From Marinilabiliaceae bacterium UBA5213 (GTDB taxonomy: Bacteria > Bacteroidota > Bacteroidia > Bacteroidales > Marinilabiliaceae), in NCBI GenBank assembly GCA_002412555.1, contig DHVH01000116.1:1-16586 (forward strand): a stretch of DNA of 16,586 nt, in the 5' to 3' direction. A model generated the notes under the pieces. That model saw nothing but the letters and a program-made list of their open reading frames with translations, did not search any database and was not told the origin of the DNA. The position numbers were made by a program, and so were the translations under genes. Of this stretch, positions 1 to 6,275 are shown piece by piece; the first letter of the stretch is position 1, and every line of letters starts with the position of its first letter.

Positions 1-1
1 T

Positions 2-181
2 CAGTTTCCCGGTCACATCGCCTGCTCATCCCAAAGCAACTCTGAAATTGTGGTCCCTGTAAGAGACAAAGCCGGTCGGGTAGTGGCCGTATTGGATGTT
101 GACAGTCGCGAACTGAATCGGTTCGACAATGAGGATCGCATAGGCTTGGAGAAAATTGTAAGGCTTGTGTATGATCATTGA
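2..181 (+). CDS. msrC: Free methionine-(R)-sulfoxide reductase (GAF domain), C-terminal fragment
   Basis: Only the last 59 codons are present; the gene starts before the window. The fragment opens with FPGHIAC followed by SNSEIVVPV, then VVAVLDVDS and RFDNEDRIGLEKIV. This matches the C-terminal half of the GAF-fold free-Met-(R)-sulfoxide reductase family, where the Cys of the HIAC motif (fragment residue 8) is the catalytic cysteine. The family reduces free methionine-R-sulfoxide in the cytoplasm using thioredoxin. The stop at 179-181 is followed after 21 bp by the pteridine reductase-like gene on the same strand, so the two may be co-transcribed. The call is firm at family level; the other catalytic cysteines lie outside the window and could not be checked. 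Confidence 0.85.
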   Translation, partial: QFPGHIACSSQSNSEIVVPVRDKAGRVVAVLDVDSRELNRFDNEDRIGLEKIVRLVYDH

Positions 182-202
182 CCAACTAACCGCCAGAATA
201 GT

Positions 203-925
203 ATGCCAACCGTATTAATCACAGGTGCTGCCAAAAGAGTGGGTAAGGCTTTGGCCGAACTTTTTGCTGCCCGAGACTGGGAGGTGGTTATTCACTACAA
301 CCACAGTGAGGAGGCTGCTCTGGATCTGTCTCTGGGCTTGCAAAATAAATATCCCGATAGGCATTTTCCTATTGTCAGGGCTGATTTGTCGGATGGGGAT
401 AAATTTGTTGCACTGTTAATGGATAAATTGCCTGCACCCATTAAAGGTCTGGATGCTTTAATTAACTGCGCATCGGTCTTTGAACCTTCCTCTGTGGCTG
501 AAACAGACTATCATTTGTTGCGCCAACAAATGGCAGTTAATTTTGAAGCGCCATTTATGCTGATGCAAGCGTTTTATCAATTACATGGAAGTGGCGCTAT
601 TGTGAATATTTTGGATACCAGAATTGTCAATAACAGTTGGTCACATGCTGCCTATTCCCTTTCCAAAAAAGCGTTGATGGAGCTCACCCGGATGGCAGCA
701 TTGGAATGGGCACCTGGAGTAAGAGTCAATGGGGTGGCACCCGGACCGGTTTTGCCACCACCGGACAAAGATGCCGCGCATCTTAAAAAAGTGGCTGCAG
801 ATACGCCACTCAAAAAAGTAGTTGGTCTAAATGATCTGGCCGAGAGCGTTTGGTTTTTGATTGCTAACAGTGCCATTACGGGGCAAATCATATTTTGTGA
901 CTCCGGTGCACATTTAAAAGGATAG
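203..925 (+). CDS. Pteridine reductase-like short-chain dehydrogenase (PTR1/FolM type)
   Basis: A 240-residue classical SDR with an N-terminal Rossmann fold. The cofactor loop TGAAKRVG (7-14) and the HYNHS segment (31-35), which replaces the acidic residue of NAD-specific enzymes, resemble the NADPH site of PTR1-type pteridine reductases. The usual catalytic Ser is replaced by Asp138 (motif NILD), with Tyr151 and Lys155 in YSLSK; the Asp-Tyr-Lys triad is a hallmark of PTR1 and FolM. VAPGPVLPP follows the active site, as in that group. Expected reaction: NADPH-dependent reduction of dihydropterins (dihydromonapterin, dihydrobiopterin) or dihydrofolate. The next two genes, 1 bp apart each, are pterin enzymes (FolX/FolB fold and FolK), which strongly supports a pterin substrate. 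The exact substrate is inferred, so no symbol is given. Confidence 0.85.
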   Translation: MPTVLITGAAKRVGKALAELFAARDWEVVIHYNHSEEAALDLSLGLQNKYPDRHFPIVRADLSDGDKFVALLMDKLPAPIKGLDALINCASVFEPSSVAETDYHLLRQQMAVNFEAPFMLMQAFYQLHGSGAIVNILDTRIVNNSWSHAAYSLSKKALMELTRMAALEWAPGVRVNGVAPGPVLPPPDKDAAHLKKVAADTPLKKVVGLNDLAESVWFLIANSAITGQIIFCDSGAHLKG

Positions 926-926
926 T

Positions 927-1277
927 ATGGCAGAAATTACCATTAAAAACTTGTTGTTACGAACCGTTGTGGGTTTTAATCCCCATGAATTAGGTAAAAG
1001 ACAGGATTTACTGTTTAATATTTCCATAACTTATGAGCTGCAAGGCGAAGAGACAAGTGATGAACCTGAGCAGGCGCTGGATTATCGTCTCTTATGCAAA
1101 GAGATCATTGAGCATGTAGAAAGCCATCAATACAATTTATTGGAGCGCGTGGCTACAGAGGTAGGGGCGCTTATTTTGGCTAAGAAACGTGTGACTCAGG
1201 TTGCCATTGAGGTGGATAAGCCGCATGCTTTGCGTTTTGCTGAGAGTGTTTCCTTTTCAACCAAAATGACCCAATAA
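927..1277 (+). CDS. folX: Dihydroneopterin aldolase/epimerase family protein, closest in motifs to FolX
   Basis: A 116-residue single-domain protein of the FolB/FolX tunnelling fold. It starts one base after the stop of the SDR gene, with AAAGGA a few bases upstream as a plausible ribosome site. Residues seen: IKNLLLRT (6-12), Glu21 and RQD (25-27), ALDYR (50-54), LLERV (71-75), and DKPHALRFAESVS (97-109) with Lys98. From memory of the E. coli proteins, the LRT.xG start, RQD, AL-YR and especially HALR-A-SVS resemble dihydroneopterin-triphosphate 2'-epimerase (FolX). In FolB the last block is a KPGA-type sequence. The family converts dihydroneopterin derivatives, by aldol cleavage (FolB) or by epimerisation to the monapterin form (FolX). 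The FolM-like SDR next door favours FolX. Automatic annotation would probably say dihydroneopterin aldolase (folB), which remains possible. Confidence 0.8.
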   Translation: MAEITIKNLLLRTVVGFNPHELGKRQDLLFNISITYELQGEETSDEPEQALDYRLLCKEIIEHVESHQYNLLERVATEVGALILAKKRVTQVAIEVDKPHALRFAESVSFSTKMTQ

Positions 1278-1278
1278 A

Positions 1279-1665
1279 ATGATGCATGACAATAAAGTAG
1301 TGATAGGACTGGGTTCTAATATAGACGCAGTTATCAATATGGGCAGAGCCATACATCTGCTGGGTTTACGGGTAAAAATTATTGCTGTGTCGTCTTTTGA
1401 ATCCACCCCGCCGATTGGCATTACCGATCAGCCGGATTTTTTGAATGGCGCCGTATTGGTAGAGACACCCTTGACTCGAGAGCAATTGGACTTTGAGTTA
1501 AAGTCGGTTGAAGATGAGATGGGGCGTGACAGAACCCTGCCAAAAGACGGACCGCGGGTCATTGATCTGGACATTATTACCTGGAATGAAGCCGTGGTGG
1601 ATAATGATTTTTATGAACGTGATTTTTTGCGCCGTGCGGTTGCGGAAGTAATTGTTAGGAATTGA
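1279..1665 (+). CDS. folK: Short 6-hydroxymethyl-7,8-dihydropterin pyrophosphokinase (HPPK)
   Basis: A 128-residue protein with the HPPK core: GLGSN (10-14), SSFESTPPIG (38-47), DQPDFLN (50-56), GRDR (82-85), and GPRVIDLDII (91-100). The last contains the two metal-binding aspartates, Asp96 and Asp98, that hold Mg-ATP in this family. HPPK transfers pyrophosphate from ATP to 6-hydroxymethyl-dihydropterin in folate synthesis. It is about 30 residues shorter than the usual ~160: after YERDFLRRAVAEV, which aligns with the N-R-x-F-x-L-x-P-L-x-E segment, the chain stops and the final helix is missing. The stop at 1663-1665 looks genuine because the reading frame of the next gene begins just after. 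An alternative ATG lies at 1282. The start is one base after the folX-like stop, so translation is probably coupled. Confidence 0.83.
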   Translation: MMHDNKVVIGLGSNIDAVINMGRAIHLLGLRVKIIAVSSFESTPPIGITDQPDFLNGAVLVETPLTREQLDFELKSVEDEMGRDRTLPKDGPRVIDLDIITWNEAVVDNDFYERDFLRRAVAEVIVRN

Positions 1666-1687
1666 ATTCACATCAAATGGTCGGGTT

Positions 1688-2872
1688 ATGGAATACGATG
1701 ACTTAAGTCGAGAAGACCTTATTCAGGAGCTAACGCATGCCAATGCCCTGCTTGAACAGTTTTTTCGTGAAAATGAGGAGAATATCCAACTCATGTGGAC
1801 GGGCAACCTCGGACATTGGTATTGGGATGTACAAAAAAATCTGGTTCGGTATAATTGGCTCAAGGTAAAAGTTTTGGGTTATACCAAAGAGGAGGTGCCT
1901 GAGGATATCGGATACGAGTTTTTTACAGAAAAATTGCACCCCGATGATTATGCTTACGTTATGGAGAACATGGTTGAGCATTTGAAGGGAACAACTGACC
2001 TGTATGAAGTAGAGTATAGGATACAGGCAAAGGATGGCTCATGGAAATGGTTTTATGACCGGGGAGCAGTTACTTTACGGGATGATGACGGCAGTGCTGT
2101 ATTACTAACAGGAGTGGTGTTTGATACAACTGAAAAAAAACTCAAAGAAGAGGCGCTTTTTGAAAATGAGAAACAATTGAGAGAAGCGCTGGCATTGAGA
2201 GATAAATTTATGTCCATTATTGCCCACGATTTAAAGAGTCCTTTTAACAGTTTGATGGGCTTTAGTTCCTTACTATTGGATGGTTCAAAAAAAAGAGATA
2301 GTGAAACGATTGAAAAATATGCCCGTTTAGTATATGAAACGTCACAAAGTACTTATAATTTGTTGTTGAATTTATTGGAATGGTCCAGATTTCAAACGGG
2401 CAGAATGACTTACAAGCCGGAACTGTTAAGTGTTCAGAAAATGGTGCTTGAGACATTGTCCGTTCTTGAAAGTCAGGCTGTTTCCAAAGCCATCAAAATC
2501 ACTACCCGCATCGATGAGGGTTTGTCGCTTGAGGCGGATTACCAAATGATCAGTGCAGTTCTCAGGAACTTGATTTCAAATGCGGTTAAGTTTACTCACA
2601 ATGGCGGATTTGTTCATGTGGAGGTGGAGCATATTGAAAAGGGTGTGCGTTTTTGGGTGTCTGATAATGGGGTGGGTATACAGAAGGATGATTTTTCAAA
2701 GCTCTTTAGGGTTGATAGTGACTTTTCACTGACGGGTACCGGAAATGAAAAGGGCACGGGATTAGGCTTGAGTTTGTGTAAAGAGTTTGTGGATAAGCAC
2801 AAGGGGCATATTTCGGTTGAAAGCGAGTGGGGTAAGGGAAGTACGTTTGTATTTACCTTGCCGCAACTATAG
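1688..2872 (+). CDS. Soluble PAS-domain sensor histidine kinase
   Basis: A 394-residue protein beginning at ATG 1688; an upstream TTG at 1652 would overlap folK and is less likely. There is a short N-terminal helix (5-35), then a PAS_3-type fold (about 38-150) with LHPDDYAYV and the PAC-like end WKWFYDRGAV...GVVFDTTEKK. A linker leads to a HisKA dimerisation helix with FMSIIAHDLKSPF, phospho-acceptor His180. The HATPase_c domain has its N box at LRNLISNAVKFT (292-303), G1 DNGVGI (326-331) and G2 GTGLGLSLCKEF (356-367). All catalytic motifs are intact. No membrane span or receiver domain is visible, so it should sense a cytoplasmic cue and signal to an unlinked response regulator. It lies 22 bp after folK on the same strand, which suggests it belongs to the pterin operon. 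The ligand is unknown. Confidence 0.92.
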   Translation: MEYDDLSREDLIQELTHANALLEQFFRENEENIQLMWTGNLGHWYWDVQKNLVRYNWLKVKVLGYTKEEVPEDIGYEFFTEKLHPDDYAYVMENMVEHLKGTTDLYEVEYRIQAKDGSWKWFYDRGAVTLRDDDGSAVLLTGVVFDTTEKKLKEEALFENEKQLREALALRDKFMSIIAHDLKSPFNSLMGFSSLLLDGSKKRDSETIEKYARLVYETSQSTYNLLLNLLEWSRFQTGRMTYKPELLSVQKMVLETLSVLESQAVSKAIKITTRIDEGLSLEADYQMISAVLRNLISNAVKFTHNGGFVHVEVEHIEKGVRFWVSDNGVGIQKDDFSKLFRVDSDFSLTGTGNEKGTGLGLSLCKEFVDKHKGHISVESEWGKGSTFVFTLPQL

Positions 2873-2900
2873 GGACGGTACATTCTTGTGCTGAAGGCTT

Positions 2901-3572
2901 TTAATCTTCGTCGAAAAAGAGGTTGACCTGGTGTACGCCAGCTACTGCACGTAATTGTGAAACCAATTGACTTCCTTTTTCCTGATCCTTAAGATTAATA
3001 TAGAATGAATACTCCATAATTTGTTCGTATTCGTCGCCCATGGTCTTCACATTTACCAGCTTGAACTTTTTGCAGTAGTTTTTAAATATATCCCCAAAGG
3101 GATTATCGGGCATGCCCTCTGCCTCAGTGGTGATGTGCATCAAAAACTCACGTTTGCCCGACAGGGAAAAACTGTATTGCCTGACCAGAATATAAGCGCC
3201 TCCCACCATAAAAGTCCCCAGAAAAGCGATGGAGTATAGCTTAACACCTGCCGCCAATCCAATGGTTAGTGCAAAGAAAATGAACATGATGTCCGACGCA
3301 TCTTTGACTGCAGTTCTGAATCGGATGATGGACATGGCTCCTACCATACCAAAGGCTCTGGCCAGGTTATTGCCAATGACCATGATAACAATGGCGGTTA
3401 TCATGGTAAGCATGATAATGGAAATGGTGAAAGAGGATGAGTAATTCAATCCCTGATAGGTCTTTTTATAGAGCAAGGCAATGAGAAAGCCGCAAATCAT
3501 GGCGACAAACACATTGGCAAACACATCGGCGGCCGTAATGCTAAAGGTAAATACACTTTGAATTTCTTCCAT
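2901..3572 (-). CDS. DUF4956 family membrane protein
   Basis: A 223-residue protein, last gene of the three-gene minus-strand operon, starting 23 bp after the VTC-domain gene. Four hydrophobic segments are visible (about 17-35, 48-67, 93-110, 112-130), followed by a soluble tail of about 90 residues that could face the cytoplasm. Between helices 2 and 3 runs the family signature GMVGAMSIIRFRTAVKD (75-91), continuing with a D..FIFFA motif and GLAAG; this block is typical of DUF4956. The conserved Arg and Lys residues beside the helices could contact an anionic polymer, but that is inference. DUF4956 genes commonly neighbour VTC-domain genes in bacteria, as here, which suggests export, anchoring or regulation of the VTC product. 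No biochemical function is established to my knowledge. It converges with the histidine kinase gene, leaving 28 bp between stops. Confidence 0.85.
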   Translation of the reverse strand: MEEIQSVFTFSITAADVFANVFVAMICGFLIALLYKKTYQGLNYSSSFTISIIMLTMITAIVIMVIGNNLARAFGMVGAMSIIRFRTAVKDASDIMFIFFALTIGLAAGVKLYSIAFLGTFMVGGAYILVRQYSFSLSGKREFLMHITTEAEGMPDNPFGDIFKNYCKKFKLVNVKTMGDEYEQIMEYSFYINLKDQEKGSQLVSQLRAVAGVHQVNLFFDED

Positions 3573-3595
3573 CTTTTTTGATTTGTTGAGGCCGG

Positions 3596-4336
3596 TTAAT
3601 AGGTTAATTTTTTGTTGAATTTGCTTACATCAAAACCTATTGTGTATTTTGAAATGGCATCGTTTCTCAGTTTGAATTCCTGCACCAACGATTTGGCCCA
3701 TAGGGGCATTTCTTTGGTGAAATATTTTATTTCAAGTACAAAATGATTGTAAAATAGGCGTTTAAGATTGCGGTCATCGTAAAGCATTTCAATTTTTGGG
3801 GATAATCTGCTGCGAATGTCCTTATCAAAAGTTATCCGAACGCCCTGATCCATTTTTCCCTGATAGGCTTCCCGCTCGTACACCACCAGATTGCTTGGGC
3901 GGTATTGCTTCTTTTTGAGATGAAAGAAAAAACGACGGGCATCGTCCAGGGCCTCTTCTTTTTCCTTGGTGATGATGACATCCTCCAGTCGGGCATTGCG
4001 CAGCATGTCACCCAGATCATTAAAGTAAAGCGATGCCCTGTGTTTTTTAATGCGGCTGCCAATTTTTCTCTTGATTTCGAGCACTACTTTGCTTTCATTA
4101 CCTAGTTGATTGTAGCCTCTGATCCGCAACTTTCTTCTTAGCTGGATGCCACTCTCTTTTTGATGGTAACATTCCATATCTAAAGAGTCGAGGTAGATGC
4201 TGCGCACCGTGTATTGGTAAATGCCATGCTCGTTTTTTAGGGCGTAACTATCCGGCTGGACAAAGGCCATTAGTCTTTGGCGCAATTCATCCATTACTTC
4301 ATTGGGAACCAGATATTTTCGCTCGTATCTTAACAT
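3596..4336 (-). CDS. VTC domain protein, putative inorganic polyphosphate polymerase
   Basis: A 246-residue soluble protein consisting of one VTC catalytic-type tunnel domain (CYTH/triphosphate-tunnel superfamily). Conserved basic and acidic residues expected to line the tunnel are present: RYERKY (3-8), YLDS (48-51), LRRKLRIRGY (66-75), LEIKRK (86-91), YEREAY (153-158), RITFD (167-171), LEIKY (201-205) and SKY (229-231). In yeast Vtc4 this domain makes polyphosphate from ATP with Mn2+, using Arg/Lys residues for phosphates and Glu for metal. The residues alternate as charged strands of a beta barrel, as expected. It lacks the SPX domain and membrane helices of the yeast protein, and its DUF4956 neighbour may supply the membrane part. 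It starts 4 bp after the HlyD-like gene, so the two are co-translated. Polyphosphate synthesis is a family inference. Confidence 0.85.
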   Translation of the reverse strand: MLRYERKYLVPNEVMDELRQRLMAFVQPDSYALKNEHGIYQYTVRSIYLDSLDMECYHQKESGIQLRRKLRIRGYNQLGNESKVVLEIKRKIGSRIKKHRASLYFNDLGDMLRNARLEDVIITKEKEEALDDARRFFFHLKKKQYRPSNLVVYEREAYQGKMDQGVRITFDKDIRSRLSPKIEMLYDDRNLKRLFYNHFVLEIKYFTKEMPLWAKSLVQEFKLRNDAISKYTIGFDVSKFNKKLTY

Positions 4337-4340
4337 GCTT

Positions 4341-5447
4341 CTAATTGTGGTATATAGTGGTGGCCAATCTTATCAAATATTGAAGAATTGAAATTTCACC
4401 TGCATCAATTTTCACTTTGGTTTTCATATTGGGTTTCAGGCGATGTTGGTTATCTGCTACAACCGATGATACGAAAACAACCTGTCTTTGGTTCAGAAGT
4501 TCTGCTTTATTGCTGATAAGTTTTATTTCTCCTATCAGGGCATTTTCGCGAAGACCATTGTCTATAATGATGTTCATACCTTCATTGATGTATTTTAGCT
4601 GGCTCATTTCAACAGGCATAATCACTGACATTTCATCGGTATTGTAGATGTGTGCCAATAATTCATTTTCTGCAAACCGATTGAGGTCGGTCAGCGACCG
4701 CCCATCAATGGGTGAAAGAATGGTAAATGCATCCAGACGTTGTTGTAGATTTTCTATCTGCTTGTGCAATGCGCTTAGGCGGGCATCAACCATGGCAACC
4801 TCTTCCTTTTTTGACCCTTCGATCAGGGACTGATAATGGGCTTTGGTAATATTGACCTGTTGTCTTTTGATGTTGTATTCATTTCTTGCCAGCTCATATT
4901 CAAGATCGGCCACCACACCCATTTCGTGTAAGGATTTGGTGCGTTCGATCAATTTTTGCTGGGTTTGATATTCTGATTCGGCAAGGAGCATTTCTTCAAA
5001 GGCCGCATTGACAAGGGCCGGTTTGTCGCCGCTCAGCAAGACTAGTTTTTGCTGTTGATTATCCAGGAACTCCCGCTCCAATTCCAGCAACCGGTAGTGT
5101 TCCAGGTGTGAATAGATGGTGGCGATGGTATCGCCCTTTTGGATTAAGGCCTGGGCACTGTTAGTTGGATGTATTTCAAAAGAGGTGTGATCACCCCGCT
5201 GAAATTCAGTGGTGGAAAATTGCGGGATGGTGTTATTGGTATTGTTGCGAAGGGTGTTGATAATGAGGCCATCCCGTGATTTTTCAAGGGTCCATTCCAA
5301 AGCAGGTTTAACAATACCGTTACTTTCTATGTAGTAAGGAATTTTTATCTTGATAATGGCAAAAATGACAACGATAGCAATCAATGCGCCTGTCACAAGC
5401 AGGCGTATATTTGAGTTCATTCCTCTATAATTTATTAAATAATTCAT
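4341..5447 (-). CDS. HlyD-like membrane fusion (periplasmic adaptor) protein
   Basis: A 368-residue protein, first gene of the minus-strand operon. One N-terminal membrane span (about 15-34) is followed by a first beta/lipoyl half-motif (about 41-112, ending ALIQKGDTIATI). A long coiled-coil hairpin rich in Glu, Gln and Lys follows (about 113-240), then the returning lipoyl half FTILSPIDG (241-249) and beta-barrel domains (about 265-350, with LKPNMKTKVKIDAG). This is the adaptor layout of type I secretion, RND and ABC efflux systems, but no transporter or outer-membrane partner is encoded nearby. The segment at 60-95 contains an Asn/Thr-rich insertion. ATG 5447 was chosen; Met10 (5420) is a second possible start and would leave the membrane span intact. 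A strong predicted promoter lies about 30 bp upstream. Its role with VTC and DUF4956 proteins is unknown. Confidence 0.8.
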   Translation of the reverse strand: MNYLINYRGMNSNIRLLVTGALIAIVVIFAIIKIKIPYYIESNGIVKPALEWTLEKSRDGLIINTLRNNTNNTIPQFSTTEFQRGDHTSFEIHPTNSAQALIQKGDTIATIYSHLEHYRLLELEREFLDNQQQKLVLLSGDKPALVNAAFEEMLLAESEYQTQQKLIERTKSLHEMGVVADLEYELARNEYNIKRQQVNITKAHYQSLIEGSKKEEVAMVDARLSALHKQIENLQQRLDAFTILSPIDGRSLTDLNRFAENELLAHIYNTDEMSVIMPVEMSQLKYINEGMNIIIDNGLRENALIGEIKLISNKAELLNQRQVVFVSSVVADNQHRLKPNMKTKVKIDAGEISILQYLIRLATTIYHN

Positions 5448-5479
5448 TTGGCCCCTCTGAACCTTCGTTAGCCAGGGTA

Positions 5480-5510
5480 CAAAGATAGAAAACCTCTAGG
5501 CTTAAACAAA
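5480..5510 (-). promoter_or_regulatory. Bacteroidota-type promoter for the HlyD-VTC-DUF4956 operon
   Basis: On the minus strand the -33 box TTTG (complement of CAAA at 5507-5510) is followed by a 19-bp spacer and the -7 box TATCTTTG (complement of 5480-5487). Both match the Bacteroidota primary-sigma consensus TTTG-N19-21-TAnnTTTG exactly. Transcription should start near 5473-5475, giving a leader of about 27 nt to ATG 5447. Confidence 0.8.
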
Positions 5511-5518
5511 TTTTAGGG

Positions 5519-5549
5519 TTTAGCAGGTATTCTTAATGTTATACTTTTG
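5519..5549 (+). promoter_or_regulatory. Bacteroidota-type promoter for the small membrane protein gene
   Basis: On the plus strand, TTTA (5519-5522, one mismatch to TTTG), a 19-bp spacer and TACTTTTG (5542-5549, exact TAnnTTTG) form a good promoter. Transcription would start near 5555, leaving a leader of about 125 nt before ATG 5681. Its -33 box lies 8 bp from that of the opposing promoter. Confidence 0.65.
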
Positions 5550-5633
5550 TTAATAATTTATGTTATTTTGCATGAAAACTTTCGAAATGGGCAAAAAAAT
5601 CAGAAATTTCAGTTGAGTTTTCCTGAAGGATTA

Positions 5634-5681
5634 ATGGTTCGAAGGATGGAGGTTACAAAGCTTTTTATTACCTTGGGGTAA
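5634..5681 (+). CDS. Possible 15-codon upstream ORF (leader peptide) overlapping the next start
   Basis: ATG 5634 opens a short frame encoding MVRRMEVTKLFITLG that stops at TAA 5679-5681, sharing one base with the ATG of the downstream gene (TAATG). AAGGA at 5626-5630 is a rather close ribosome site for it. A second in-frame ATG lies at 5646. The stop-start overlap suggests coupled translation, but a frame this short can arise by chance. Confidence 0.25.
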   Translation: MVRRMEVTKLFITLG

Positions 5682-5682
5682 T
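5667..5682 (+). promoter_or_regulatory. Hairpin covering the start codon of the small membrane protein gene
   Basis: ATTACC (5667-5672) and GGTAAT (5677-5682) are perfect inverted repeats around a TTGG loop. The stem can extend to nine pairs with one G-U pair (5664-5666 with 5683-5685). The first two bases of ATG 5681 fall in the stem, so initiation there may be occluded unless translation through the upstream frame opens it. Alternatively the true start may be Met4 (5690) or Met10 (5708). Confidence 0.35.
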
Positions 5683-6076
5683 GAATAGCATGGTTAGAAA
5701 AATTATTATGAATATCTTATCAAAAGCGGATGTGCATCTTGCCGCCAAAAAACGACCCAAAGAGGTCACTTTTAGTATGGCTGAACTCAGTGATGACGCT
5801 AATATTGCCTGGGAAACGCGTTTCAACGATTTGCTGAGTGAGTGTGGTTGTGCTTCGGGCCAGCAGTTCATCATGTATACTTCTCCTGTCTTCATTATCG
5901 GACTGGTTTTAATGATCAATTTTTCTGATCTGAGTCGCCAAATGATTTTGGGACTGTTTGTAACGGCAGTTGCTTTTGCCGGTGCGGCCGGCAAAATTAC
6001 CGGGCTCATCCAACGTAACTATAAGCTTAAGAAATTAGTGAGTGATTTCATGCATACCAATGGCTTTGCCGAATAG
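5681..6076 (+). CDS. Small two-helix membrane protein of unknown function
   Basis: I do not recognise this 131-residue protein. The N-terminal half is basic then acidic (residues 1-55, AAKKRPKE then SMAELSDDANIAWETRF). A Cys pair in ECGCASGQ (54-61) sits just before the first hydrophobic segment (about 63-80), and a second, Ala/Gly-rich segment follows (about 87-105). The tail NYKLKKLVSDFMHTNGFAE is amphipathic. The charge pattern suggests both ends in the cytoplasm with a short loop outside. The annotated start ATG 5681 lies in a hairpin and abuts a short upstream frame; ATGs at 5690 and 5708 are alternatives. It has its own predicted promoter, divergent from the VTC operon. Codon use looks ordinary and the opposite-strand frame (5668-6009) has no recognisable motif, so I take this as the coding strand. 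Confidence 0.65.
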   Translation: MNSMVRKIIMNILSKADVHLAAKKRPKEVTFSMAELSDDANIAWETRFNDLLSECGCASGQQFIMYTSPVFIIGLVLMINFSDLSRQMILGLFVTAVAFAGAAGKITGLIQRNYKLKKLVSDFMHTNGFAE

Positions 6077-6275
6077 CTTTTTTTCTTGTAAAAGCTGAAA
6101 AATTACCCTGATTGTTTTGTGTGTCTGGCATAAATAATGCTAACTGTTTGTTCCAAGGTTTTTCATCGCAGCGTCTTTGCCTTGATGGACATGGAAAGAT
6201 GCTATTTTCATAGATTGTTCTTAATTAGAGGGTTCATTTATCTGGTCAAGATCCAGCTTAGCTAATTCTTAAAGT

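Noticed and set aside
1652..1687. TTG start 12 codons upstream for the histidine kinase
   Set aside because: It overlaps the end of folK and encodes residues unlike a kinase N-terminus; ATG 1688 is the better start.
6075..6096. Stem-loop AGCTTTT/AAAAGCT at the stop of the small membrane protein gene as a terminator
   Set aside because: A 7-bp AT-rich stem with no T-run after it; the Ts are in the loop. Not convincing as an intrinsic terminator.
6147..6210. Promoter for the macroglobulin gene
   Set aside because: The candidates (TTTG 6147 with CGTCTTTG 6172; TTTG 6176 with TATTTTCA 6203) each miss key -7 bases or have poor spacing. I see no clear promoter in 6077-6275.
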